Below are positions 14,518 to 22,716 of a DNA stretch of 24,234 bases, one piece after another. Numbering within the stretch: the stretch's first letter is position 1; the number at the start of each line of letters is the position of its first letter. The position numbers and the translations under genes are program-made. The notes under the pieces were generated by a model, which did no database searches, was not told the DNA's origin, and worked only from the letters and a program-made list of their open reading frames with translations. This stretch comes from Marinilabiliaceae bacterium (GTDB lineage Bacteria > Bacteroidota > Bacteroidia > Bacteroidales > Marinilabiliaceae): contig JALVBA010000208.1 in the NCBI GenBank assembly GCA_027010905.1, positions 1 to 24,234 of the forward strand. The letters run 5' to 3'.

Positions 14518-17500
14518 ATGAAAAGGAGGATATCTAAATTTTTTAAATACTTTTTTTTAATCTTCATTGCTGTCCTGTTAGCTCTATACATTATCGGCAA
14601 TCTGGCAGAGAAAAAAATTACTGCATTAGCATTTAATGAGTTAAAAACATCAATTGAAGTTCCTGTTGAATCAGGAGATATCTCCTTCACCCTTATTAAA
14701 CGGTTTCCTTTAGCAACAATTAAATTTAATAATATTCGGGTTGGCTCGCCCAAAGCAACAGAGGGGGGAGACTCTGCCACCCTTGTTTCAGATACACTAA
14801 TCAGCATTGGCAAGCTGTATATCTCGGTTAAGTCAACTCCGTTGATTGATGGAATATTCGACATCCAGAAAATTGAGGTAGTTGGAGCAAACATCAAATA
14901 CTGTATTGATAAAACCGGGAAAAGCAACTTTGATTTCCTTATCGACACTACACAAAATGAAGGTTCGGACACGGCCTCATTAGCACCCCTTGACCTGACT
15001 CTTCAGAAACTTCTGCTAAGAGATATCACATGCTACTACTCTGACAGCCTTACAACAACAAGAGCTAAAATTACCATCCCTGAAATTAATCTGAGAGGAA
15101 AGATCAAAAAAGATGTGTACAGTGGTTTTATTGATGGAAGTGTATTGATTTCAAAATCAGATTTCAAAGATACCTATCTCGATAAGATGCGTGAGACAAA
15201 GATGGATTTTGAGGTGGGGTTTAAAAATGATTCTCTTACCATAAGTACCTTTACCCTCGCTACTGACGGAGCTAATGTTTCTGCTTCAGGAGTATCGGTT
15301 TTAAAGGATGAAATTTATGCCGATATCAACATTAAGGGGGATAATATCAACCTGGCAGAGCTTATGAAATATACTCCTGAGGATAGTTTGAAGAAGTATG
15401 GCATAGAGGGTGTTGCAGGAAACATCTCCTTTGATGCCTCGATAAAAGGAGTTATTTCCGACTCAGTACAACCTCGTGTAGACATGAATCTTCATTTAAC
15501 TAAAGGAGAAATTTTAACCGCCCAATATCCCGTACTAAAGAATTTGTCGTTTGTTGTAGATGCCACCAACGGAGATCAGCAAAATGATCAGACCACAAAA
15601 ATAGAGGTTCGTAACTTGCGGTTCAAAGCAGATAGCAGTGAAGTAAATCTCAACCTATCCATTGAAAACCTCAAGAGGCCAAAATATAATATTAGCTCCG
15701 ATGTCAGCATAAATATCCCCGACTTCAAACAACTTATTCCTGATTCATTAATCAATGAAATAAGCGGAGTTGTAAAAGCCCATTTTTCAACAAAGGGAGT
15801 ATTGCCCGATTCAATAGATGATGATTACTATGAGTATCTGTTACAGACAAGCAGGGCAGATGTAACGTTTTCAGACGTTAATCTATGTATGGACTCGATG
15901 CCTGAAATCAGCTCCTTTGCAGGCTCCTTCAATTATCAACCCGGGCAGCTTGATGCATCAGGAATTAACGTCGCTCTGCCTGACTACCATCTCAATCTCA
16001 AAAACAGCTCTTTTAACACTCTTCTTTCGGGTAAGCTGCTGCAACCTGAAGATATTGCATTGGAGGTAAAATCATTTATTTTTCATACAGACAGTAGCCA
16101 TTTTTTCGGAACAGCATCAGTCAAAAACCTGAATGCTCCTGCCTATGCCATCAACAGTAGATTAGAACTGAATTTGGCAGAGGTGAAAGCATTGCTTCCT
16201 GATTCATTGATAGACGATATGTCAGGCGTAGTTTCTTCAATTATTACTTCAAGTGGGGAGTTAAACCTTGACTCTATTACAGAGCAGATAAATGATATCG
16301 TATTCGAAAAAAGCAGTTTCACTTTTGGATTGGACAGTGTGTCTGTTGCAATGCCTGACACGCTGATGTGTGTGGATAACCTGACGGGTAGTGTAAAGAT
16401 AATTCCTGACACAATATTTGTTGACAAGCTGACCGGAACTTATAAAAACATTGACTTTGACGCTTCACGGCTTAAGGTTGTTAATCTCTACAACACCTTT
16501 TTTAAAAACCTGCATGAGCAACTCTATGTTGAGGGAGCTTTTAAACTCGGAGATATAGACTACAGCTACTTTGCCCCATTAATGGATACAACATCCACTA
16601 GTGATGTTGAAGATGCAGCTCTTAATACAGATATAGAAACAGATACTTTAATCAACACTGAAACAACTAACTATACCTTCTTAATTAAAGGGAAATTATC
16701 GGTAAACAGTTTTAAGTATGAGAAAGCAGACATTAAGAATATTTCAGCCCTGTTTAACCTTAGAGACAGCATCTACACAATAGACAAGTTAACTTTTGAT
16801 GCCTTTAACGGGAAGATGGTTAGTTCAGCCATTTTCACCAATGTGACGGAAAATAAACAGATTCTTACCTTTAGTAATCACATTGAGGGGATGGACATTT
16901 CACAGCTTTTAAGTGACTTTAACAATTTCGACCAGAAAGAGATTACTTCAGAGCAGGTCAGTGGTCTGCTCTCAACAGATATAGACGGGTGGTTAATGCT
17001 TCTGGGCGATACAGTTGTTACCGACTCTCTCTACCTGAAAGGGGATTTGAAACTTGAAAATGGGGGTCTGTTTAACTATGCACCCGCAATGGAGTTAGCA
17101 AATTTTACAAAAATCAAGGAGTTAGACAATATGCATTTCAAAACAATGAAGAGCAGTCTGTTCATATTTAACAATTCAATGTATGTTCCGCGTACCGAGA
17201 TTAAAAGTAATGCCATGAACATTACAGCCTATGGTATGCAAAGCTTCGGTGAAGATTATGAGTATCATCTGAAAATATATTTGGGAGAGATACTCAGAGG
17301 CAAATCAGAACACATGTTAAAAAAACAGGCAGAGTTAGATAATAATCCTGAGAGTAATAAGAAGGAGCCCCGCTCGCTATACGTCGTTTCATACAGCCTC
17401 GATGGAAAGATGAAAAACGGTTTGGACAATAAAAAGACAAGGCAAAAGATGAATATGAAAATAAAGCTTCAACATAAGGTGTTGAATGTTGTTTTTCATC

Positions 17501-17547
17501 CCAAGCTCGTTAATTTTGAAACTTATGTGCCCGAATACCTTTATTGA
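14518..17547 (+). CDS. AsmA-family membrane-anchored large protein
   Basis: A 1009-residue protein with an N-terminal membrane anchor (FFKYFFLIFIAVLLALYIIG) followed by a very long periplasmic beta-rich chain. The first domain (ISFTLIKRFPLATIKFNNI, DGIFDIQKIEVVGANIKY, GKSNFDFLID) is the AsmA N-terminal signature. Three related segments recur near residues 284, 400 and 555, with the pattern LxPDSLxxxxSGVV and following strands, as in repeating-groove bridge-like lipid-transfer proteins. AsmA/TamB relatives span the periplasm and are implicated in lipid transport to the outer membrane. ATG at 14518 is chosen; a TTG lies one codon before. A co-transcribed Dsb-like gene follows after 4 bp. Confidence 0.82.
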   Translation: MKRRISKFFKYFFLIFIAVLLALYIIGNLAEKKITALAFNELKTSIEVPVESGDISFTLIKRFPLATIKFNNIRVGSPKATEGGDSATLVSDTLISIGKLYISVKSTPLIDGIFDIQKIEVVGANIKYCIDKTGKSNFDFLIDTTQNEGSDTASLAPLDLTLQKLLLRDITCYYSDSLTTTRAKITIPEINLRGKIKKDVYSGFIDGSVLISKSDFKDTYLDKMRETKMDFEVGFKNDSLTISTFTLATDGANVSASGVSVLKDEIYADINIKGDNINLAELMKYTPEDSLKKYGIEGVAGNISFDASIKGVISDSVQPRVDMNLHLTKGEILTAQYPVLKNLSFVVDATNGDQQNDQTTKIEVRNLRFKADSSEVNLNLSIENLKRPKYNISSDVSINIPDFKQLIPDSLINEISGVVKAHFSTKGVLPDSIDDDYYEYLLQTSRADVTFSDVNLCMDSMPEISSFAGSFNYQPGQLDASGINVALPDYHLNLKNSSFNTLLSGKLLQPEDIALEVKSFIFHTDSSHFFGTASVKNLNAPAYAINSRLELNLAEVKALLPDSLIDDMSGVVSSIITSSGELNLDSITEQINDIVFEKSSFTFGLDSVSVAMPDTLMCVDNLTGSVKIIPDTIFVDKLTGTYKNIDFDASRLKVVNLYNTFFKNLHEQLYVEGAFKLGDIDYSYFAPLMDTTSTSDVEDAALNTDIETDTLINTETTNYTFLIKGKLSVNSFKYEKADIKNISALFNLRDSIYTIDKLTFDAFNGKMVSSAIFTNVTENKQILTFSNHIEGMDISQLLSDFNNFDQKEITSEQVSGLLSTDIDGWLMLLGDTVVTDSLYLKGDLKLENGGLFNYAPAMELANFTKIKELDNMHFKTMKSSLFIFNNSMYVPRTEIKSNAMNITAYGMQSFGEDYEYHLKIYLGEILRGKSEHMLKKQAELDNNPESNKKEPRSLYVVSYSLDGKMKNGLDNKKTRQKMNMKIKLQHKVLNVVFHPKLVNFETYVPEYLY

Positions 17548-17551
17548 AAAA

Positions 17552-18217
17552 ATGGCATCAGACAAAACAAAAACAGTTCGTTGGCTGAGTTACCTAATCT
17601 CAGTGCTATTAATTGTCTTAATATCCATTAAGCTGATTAGTCATTTTCATCCCGGGCTATTCAACTCTGCAACTCTGTATAGCAACCTTATTGGAGAAGT
17701 GAAAGAGCATGATCTGGATATTGTTTTTGGATCAGATACTGCCTCACTAACCGTCTACCTCTATTCCCACTACACTTGTAAATATTGCGTTAAGTTTTTT
17801 CAGGAGGAATTTCCTAAAATAGAAGAGGAGTACATTAATACAGGAAAAGTAAGGTTTGTATTGAAATTTATTGAGTTAGGTCGCAATCAAGATGTGCTCT
17901 ATTCGCTACAGGCAGCTGTGTGTGTTAACAAGTACGGTAGCTTTGAAAAACTGCATAAGTTGTTATTGGCAGATAAAATGGTGGTTTTTACTCAAGAGTT
18001 CAAAAATCTCATAAGTGGTTTTATTGGTGATAACAGCGATGTTGCCGAATGTATTTTGAACAATAATAATTATAATTATCTTTACGCTAACAACCGTGAA
18101 TTTATGCAGTTGGGATTAAAAGGAACTCCAACATTTATTATTAACAAACATGTGTACAGCGGTTACCGGAGTTATCGTGACTTTGAGAAGATTTTCGACA
18201 AAGAGTCTGTTGAATGA
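17552..18217 (+). CDS. Membrane-anchored thioredoxin-fold (DsbA-like) oxidoreductase
   Basis: From ATG 17552 the protein has 221 residues. An upstream in-frame start at 17486 would overlap the AsmA-like gene and is disfavoured. A hydrophobic anchor lies at 12-31 (LSYLISVLLIVLISIKLI). The thioredoxin fold carries the redox motif Cys76-Lys-Tyr-Cys79 after the strand LTVYLYSHYT, and the cis-proline segment GTPTFIINK near the C-terminus. The lengthy helical insertion between them fits DsbA/thioredoxin_4 proteins. Expected location: periplasm, tethered to the inner membrane, making or shuffling disulfides. The next gene encodes a nine-cysteine exported protein, a plausible client. Confidence 0.85.
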   Translation: MASDKTKTVRWLSYLISVLLIVLISIKLISHFHPGLFNSATLYSNLIGEVKEHDLDIVFGSDTASLTVYLYSHYTCKYCVKFFQEEFPKIEEEYINTGKVRFVLKFIELGRNQDVLYSLQAAVCVNKYGSFEKLHKLLLADKMVVFTQEFKNLISGFIGDNSDVAECILNNNNYNYLYANNREFMQLGLKGTPTFIINKHVYSGYRSYRDFEKIFDKESVE

Positions 18218-18249
18218 AAATTAATGAAATAATATAAATTTATACCAAG

Positions 18250-18582
18250 ATGAAACATAAAATTTTATTACTTCCCTTGATTCTGTTTGGATTGTTTATT
18301 GCAGTACAGTATGGCTGTGAACCAACCCCTGAAGAGAGTTGTGAGTCCTTTAACCCTCCGCAATGCAGTGCGCCTGATGATGCCACAATTTGTTGTGATA
18401 CTGAAGAGGATTGTTACTACACCTATCAAGGAACAAAATACCCTGACACTGACCCAGGAATGGAGGATTTAATTACCGCAATGTGTGGTACTAGTGCTAA
18501 TATGCAAAGTATTAAGATACTTCTTAGTGAACAGACAAAGAACCTACTGATTGAAGCCCGATCGTGCTCTAAGTGTGATTAA
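18250..18582 (+). CDS. Small exported cysteine-rich protein, possible lipoprotein
   Basis: 110 residues with a signal-like N-terminus (KHKILLLPLILFGLFIAV) and nine cysteines at 23, 31, 39, 48, 49, 55, 79, 106 and 109. Cys23, right after the hydrophobic stretch (VQYGC), could be the lipidated residue, although the preceding residues match a lipobox only loosely. If so, eight cysteines remain, enough for four disulfides. No family is recognised. It lies 32 bp after the Dsb-like gene and is probably co-transcribed, which suggests it needs that enzyme for folding. The protein ends with an exposed Cys-Ser-Lys-Cys motif. Confidence 0.65.
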   Translation: MKHKILLLPLILFGLFIAVQYGCEPTPEESCESFNPPQCSAPDDATICCDTEEDCYYTYQGTKYPDTDPGMEDLITAMCGTSANMQSIKILLSEQTKNLLIEARSCSKCD

Positions 18583-18601
18583 GGATTGTTCTTACAAGTG
18601 A

Positions 18602-18625
18602 CGGCTTCTATTGAAATGAAAGCCG
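18602..18625. terminator. Weak hairpin between the convergent cysteine-rich and asd genes
   Basis: CGGCTT (18602-18607) pairs with AAGCCG (18620-18625) around a 12-nt loop, between two genes that face each other. There is no clear T-run on either side, so it is only a possible bidirectional terminator. Confidence 0.25.
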
Positions 18626-18657
18626 CAATTACGCCAAAAAACCTTGTGCTGATAAAT

Positions 18658-19653
18658 CTACTTTACGAGATACTCAGCTATTTGAACAGCGTTAAGAGCA
18701 GCTCCTTTTCGAATCTGGTCTGAAACACACCAAAAGGTAAGGCCATTAGGATTTGAGATATCTTTACGTATTCGCCCGACAAAAACCTCATCTCTATCCG
18801 CCAAAAATAGTGGCATAGGATACTCTTTTGCAGAAGTACTATCCATCAATACAATTCCGTCTCCCTGTTCAAAAGCCTCTTTGGCCGCATCAGGCGATAC
18901 CGGCTCTTCTGTCTCAACCCAAACAGACTCGGAGTGCGCCCTGAGTATAGGTACTCTCACGCAAGTAGCACTAACCTGAATGTCGGTATGCATAATTTTA
19001 CGTGTCTCGTTATACATCTTAAGCTCCTCTTTTGTGTAGTCATCATCCGCAAAAACATCTACCTGAGGAATAACATTCATTGCCAATTGGTGCTGAAAAA
19101 CGGCAACATCAATCTTTTCACCGGCGGCTATCTGTTTTAACTGCTTTTCCAGCTCCTTCATACCTCCAGCACCGGCTCCACTTGCTGCCTGATAGGTAGC
19201 AACATGAACACGTTTGATGTGCGAAATCTTTTCAATGGCATTCAAAGCAACTACCATCTGAATAGTTGTGCAGTTAGGATTTGCAATTATATTACGGGGG
19301 GCATTTTTTGCATCTTCACCGTTTACCTCAGGCACAACAAGCGGCACATCCTCATCCATACGAAAGGCACTTGAGTTATCAATCATTATTGCACCATGCT
19401 TTGTAATAGCTTCGGCAAACTCCTTCGAAACAGAACCCCCTGCCGAAGTAAGTGCAATATCTATATTTTTAAAATTATCATTATGTTTAAGTTCTTTTAC
19501 CGTTAGCTCTTCACCTTTGAAAAGATACCTCTTTCCTGCACTTCGAGCAGACCCAAAAAGAATAAGTTCGTTCAAAGGAAAATTGCGCTGTTCAAGCACT
19601 TTTAAAAACTCCTGTCCTACTGCACCACTAACACCAACAACTGCTACTCTCAT
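18658..19653 (-). CDS. asd: Aspartate-semialdehyde dehydrogenase
   Basis: A 331-residue protein of normal length. The NADP-binding N-terminus is VAVVGVSGAVGQEFLKVL (3-20), the catalytic cysteine is Cys128 in NIIANPNCTT, the supporting Gln155 lies in YQAASGAGAGG, and the catalytic His240 is in VRVPILRAHSESVWVE. The enzyme reduces aspartyl phosphate to aspartate semialdehyde for lysine (diaminopimelate), threonine and methionine synthesis in the cytoplasm. ATG 19653 is the only sensible start. It is divergent from the lamin-tail protein gene with about 115 bp between. Confidence 0.96.
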   Translation of the reverse strand: MRVAVVGVSGAVGQEFLKVLEQRNFPLNELILFGSARSAGKRYLFKGEELTVKELKHNDNFKNIDIALTSAGGSVSKEFAEAITKHGAIMIDNSSAFRMDEDVPLVVPEVNGEDAKNAPRNIIANPNCTTIQMVVALNAIEKISHIKRVHVATYQAASGAGAGGMKELEKQLKQIAAGEKIDVAVFQHQLAMNVIPQVDVFADDDYTKEELKMYNETRKIMHTDIQVSATCVRVPILRAHSESVWVETEEPVSPDAAKEAFEQGDGIVLMDSTSAKEYPMPLFLADRDEVFVGRIRKDISNPNGLTFWCVSDQIRKGAALNAVQIAEYLVK

Positions 19654-19684
19654 AATTGTTCTCTACGTTTATTGATTTTACCTA

Positions 19685-19692
19685 TAATTTTG
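19685..19692 (+). promoter_or_regulatory. Candidate -7 element for the lamin-tail protein gene
   Basis: TAATTTTG matches TAnnTTTG exactly, about 75 bp before the ATG at 19768. No properly spaced -33 element is seen. Confidence 0.3.
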
Positions 19693-19732
19693 GTTAAATT
19701 GGATATAATTTAGGTTTTGTTAAAACCCAGTG

Positions 19733-19740
19733 CAAAAATA
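19733..19740 (-). promoter_or_regulatory. Candidate -7 element for asd
   Basis: CAAAAATA on the plus strand is TATTTTTG on the minus strand, an exact TAnnTTTG match about 80 bp before the asd ATG. It touches the adjoining 17-bp palindrome. Confidence 0.35.
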
Positions 19741-19755
19741 TAACAATTTGTTATA
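19739..19755. promoter_or_regulatory. 17-bp perfect palindrome TATAACAATTTGTTATA, candidate operator
   Basis: TATAACAA (19739-19746) and TTGTTATA (19748-19755) are exact reverse complements around one central T, 12 bp before the ATG at 19768. Its edge overlaps the candidate asd -7 element, so a bound regulator could control both divergent genes. Confidence 0.45.
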
Positions 19756-19767
19756 AACTCCTTTCCA

Positions 19768-22644
19768 ATGGCTCGCTTTTTTATTCTTATGGTTCTTTTT
19801 CCGGCTATCTGTTCAGCCCAAATAAGTGAAAAGTTCAGTGATGGAGATTTCATCTCATCTCCACAGTGGATTGGAACAGCAGATAAGTTCACCGTTGATG
19901 ACAGTTATATTCTCCAGCTTACGGCATCTGCTGAGGAATCAGAAGCGTGGCTTTTTACTGAGAGTAGTGCAATTGAGAAGGCACATTGGAGTGTACGTGT
20001 AATTATGAATTTCAACCCTTCGTCAAACAACTTAGCTCGTATCTACCTCACCGCTGATGCAGCAACACCATCAGAGATGACGAGTGCACTGTTTGTTGAG
20101 ATTGGAAACACTACGGATAATATTTCTCTCTACTCTCTTTCCGGTTCAAACGCTACTAAGCTGATTGATGGAGCTGACGACCGTGTTGACCTAACGGCTG
20201 TAGATATATTAATTGAAGTAATCAGAGAGGGTAACCTGTGGACTCTCAGTTCTGACACGGGCGGTGGATTGCAAACAGATGGAACAGTTGAGTTCTCCCC
20301 AAAATATAACTCTTCTTACTTTGGCCTCTTCTGTAAGTATACCTCAACACGAAGCCGTAAGTTTTGGTTTGATGATATTGAAGTCACTGGGGAACCGTAC
20401 TCCGACACAGACCCTCCACAACTTTCGGATTACCTGCTTGTAAATGGTGAAAATGTTAGCCTCACCTTCTCTGAACCGATTGACACCACAACTCTTTCTT
20501 TAACAAATTTCACCCTTAAAAAACTTCAACGTAATCCATCTTCAGTAAGTGTAACGAATGATGGGAGTAGCGAGGTTATCAGCCTCCGTTTTAATCCTGC
20601 TCTGAATAATGTTGAGGACGAGAAGCTCATAATTACCGGAGTTTGCGACCTGTCTGGAAACAGCATTAAAGACACTTCTGTTGGGTTTAATTACAAAAGA
20701 GTTTACCCAACAGGCATCAAGGCAAAAAGTGACAGGATAGTTGAGCTCAATTTTTCAAAAGAGATTGACGAAACCTTTATCAATAAGGCAGTGACTCAAA
20801 TTACTCCGGGAGAATTTACTCCACAAATTTCGCTAAGTGAACCACGTGTTGCTACTCTCACCCTCAACAAACCACTTACTGAAGGGGTGGAGTACACACT
20901 AACGTTAAGCAAATTCAAAGATGTTACAGGTGATACCATCTTAACAAGTCACCTGCTATTGCTCTACTACCAACCGGCCAGATATGATGTTGTTTTTTCA
21001 GAGATAATGGTTGACCCATCTCCCCCGGTTGGTCTGCCGGAGAGTGAGTTTGTAGAACTCTTTAACCGTACAAACTATCCAATCAACATTGGAGGTTGGA
21101 GATTGGAGGTAAATGGCAAATCAACCACAATACCCAATTTTGTTTTAATGCCCGGCAAAGAGATTGCTCTCACTCCTGTAAGTGAGAGCAACGAGTGGGA
21201 CGCAGTACAAAACACTCTTCCCCTAACAACATGGCTCTCCCTCACTAACAGCTCCGGTGAGTTAGTACTGTTAAATGAAACCGAAAAGGTTATTGATGCG
21301 CTAAAATACAGCCTTGACAAGTGGGGCGATGATAGCTTCAAACAGGAAGGTGGATGGTCTTTCGAACGTATTGACGTGAATAACCTCTCCGGCACTGCCG
21401 ATAGCTGGAGATACTCTGTCAGCCTCACAGGAGGGACACCCGGCAGTGCAAACTCTGTAAAAGCCACACTTCCCGATGAAACAGCCCCCGAAACAGTGCT
21501 GATAACATACGAAAGTCCGGATAAAGTCAAGCTGTGGTTTACCGAGCCAATGAATCTGTTTGTCAAGAACCTCATCTCATATTTTGAGATATTGAATGGC
21601 TCGGCAGTCGTATCAGAGATAGTGGCAGATACCGTTTTTGCTGATAACTGTGTAGTTGTTTTTAGTGATGAATTGAGAAGAAATGTGGTTCACAAATTTT
21701 CAAAAATCTCACTAAACGATAATGCCGGAAATGTTATGATTCAAAACTCGAACTGTTACTTTGGCAGGCCTGACACAATATCTCAAAATGAGACGGAGGT
21801 TGTGATAAATGAGATACTCTTCAATCCCAGACCTGACGGGTATGATTTTATTGAGCTATTCAACAGGTCACAAAAAATATTTAACCTGAACTCTCTCTCC
21901 TTTGCTGAGAGTAGAGAGTCAGGAGAGATTACAAAGCTGTTTCCACTTGTATCAGAAAATATCCTGATTTTTCCTGGCGACTACCGGGTTTTCAGCCTGT
22001 CGCCCCAAAATATAGAAAATGAATATAGGTGTTACGACAAATATCACCTTTGCCGGATGAACAAATTCCCGTCGATGCCGGACGATAGTGGTATCGTTGC
22101 ACTTTCGCTGAACAATGGTACTGTGACAGACTGGTTTCATTACGATGAGTCAATGCACTTTCCGCTTTTAAACAGTTTTGAGGGTGTATCTCTTGAACGT
22201 ATCTCTCCTGAAACAGAAACTGACAATGCAGAAAACTGGCACTCAGCATCAGAAGATTGTGGTTATGCCACCCCCACGGCAGTAAATTCACAATACTCAG
22301 ATTTGCAGAAAAGAGACAATCCCGGCTTTAGTATCGAAGAGGAGATTTTTACCCCCAATGCTGATGGTTACACAGATCAGCTTATTATCAGCTACTTATT
22401 CGAAAATCCCGGAACAGTAACTAACATCACTATCTACAATGCAAATGGGGTGCCGATGAAAGAGCTGGCAAACAACAAACTTTTGGGAACAGAGGGCTTC
22501 ATAGCATGGGATGGCACTACTGATGACGGAGAGTTGGTTAGCCCGGGAATCTATATAATCCTGATAAAAACATACAACTCATCAGGCAAAACAACCACTT
22601 CAAAAATGACCTGTGTGGTAGGAACAGGAAATTCATCGAGGTAA
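19768..22644 (+). CDS. Large secreted lamin-tail-domain protein with Ig-like and FlgD-Ig domains
   Basis: A 958-residue exported protein. The signal peptide ends at CSA before QISEKF. An N-terminal beta-sandwich (about 20-205) resembles concanavalin-type modules. Two SbsA/Big-like Ig segments follow, with PPQLSDYLLVNGENVSLTFS near 211 and a second near 315. Lamin-tail domain 1 starts near 407 (FSEIMVDPSPP, EFVELFNRTNYPINIGGW). Another Ig-like segment starts near 571, and lamin-tail domain 2 near 677 (VINEILFNPRPDGYDFIELF). The C-terminal 95 residues look like a FlgD-type Ig domain (IFTPNADGYTDQL, FIAWDGTTDDGELVSPGIY), which resembles cell-surface sorting domains in this phylum. Role on the cell surface or in the medium is unknown. 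Confidence 0.85.
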   Translation: MARFFILMVLFPAICSAQISEKFSDGDFISSPQWIGTADKFTVDDSYILQLTASAEESEAWLFTESSAIEKAHWSVRVIMNFNPSSNNLARIYLTADAATPSEMTSALFVEIGNTTDNISLYSLSGSNATKLIDGADDRVDLTAVDILIEVIREGNLWTLSSDTGGGLQTDGTVEFSPKYNSSYFGLFCKYTSTRSRKFWFDDIEVTGEPYSDTDPPQLSDYLLVNGENVSLTFSEPIDTTTLSLTNFTLKKLQRNPSSVSVTNDGSSEVISLRFNPALNNVEDEKLIITGVCDLSGNSIKDTSVGFNYKRVYPTGIKAKSDRIVELNFSKEIDETFINKAVTQITPGEFTPQISLSEPRVATLTLNKPLTEGVEYTLTLSKFKDVTGDTILTSHLLLLYYQPARYDVVFSEIMVDPSPPVGLPESEFVELFNRTNYPINIGGWRLEVNGKSTTIPNFVLMPGKEIALTPVSESNEWDAVQNTLPLTTWLSLTNSSGELVLLNETEKVIDALKYSLDKWGDDSFKQEGGWSFERIDVNNLSGTADSWRYSVSLTGGTPGSANSVKATLPDETAPETVLITYESPDKVKLWFTEPMNLFVKNLISYFEILNGSAVVSEIVADTVFADNCVVVFSDELRRNVVHKFSKISLNDNAGNVMIQNSNCYFGRPDTISQNETEVVINEILFNPRPDGYDFIELFNRSQKIFNLNSLSFAESRESGEITKLFPLVSENILIFPGDYRVFSLSPQNIENEYRCYDKYHLCRMNKFPSMPDDSGIVALSLNNGTVTDWFHYDESMHFPLLNSFEGVSLERISPETETDNAENWHSASEDCGYATPTAVNSQYSDLQKRDNPGFSIEEEIFTPNADGYTDQLIISYLFENPGTVTNITIYNANGVPMKELANNKLLGTEGFIAWDGTTDDGELVSPGIYIILIKTYNSSGKTTTSKMTCVVGTGNSSR

Positions 22645-22665
22645 CTTTATATTAACATTTGCTAT

Positions 22666-22710
22666 TATGTTCAGAAACATATTGAATTGAAACATAAAAT
22701 TGTATTTTTG
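22666..22710 (+). promoter_or_regulatory. Promoter and possible operator of the XRE-ImmA gene
   Basis: TATTTTTG (22703-22710) matches the -7 element and TTG (22682-22684) lies 18 bp upstream as a -33 candidate. Two copies of GAAACATA (22674-22681 and 22689-22696, 15 bp apart) flank the -33 position, and the first is part of the inverted repeat TATGTT-CAGA-AACATA (22666-22681). The encoded protein has a DNA-binding domain, so autoregulation here is plausible. Confidence 0.45.
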
Positions 22711-22716
22711 TAGCAT

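Noticed and set aside
17486..17551. Upstream start of the Dsb-like protein
   Set aside because: It would overlap the AsmA-like gene by 62 bp and put residues before the membrane anchor that do not look like a signal; ATG 17552, four bases after the AsmA stop, is the better start.
22330..22641. Definite type IX secretion sorting domain
   Set aside because: The C-terminal segment resembles a FlgD-type Ig domain with the FTPNADG-like start also seen in sorting domains, but without a profile search the two cannot be told apart, so it was not called as such.
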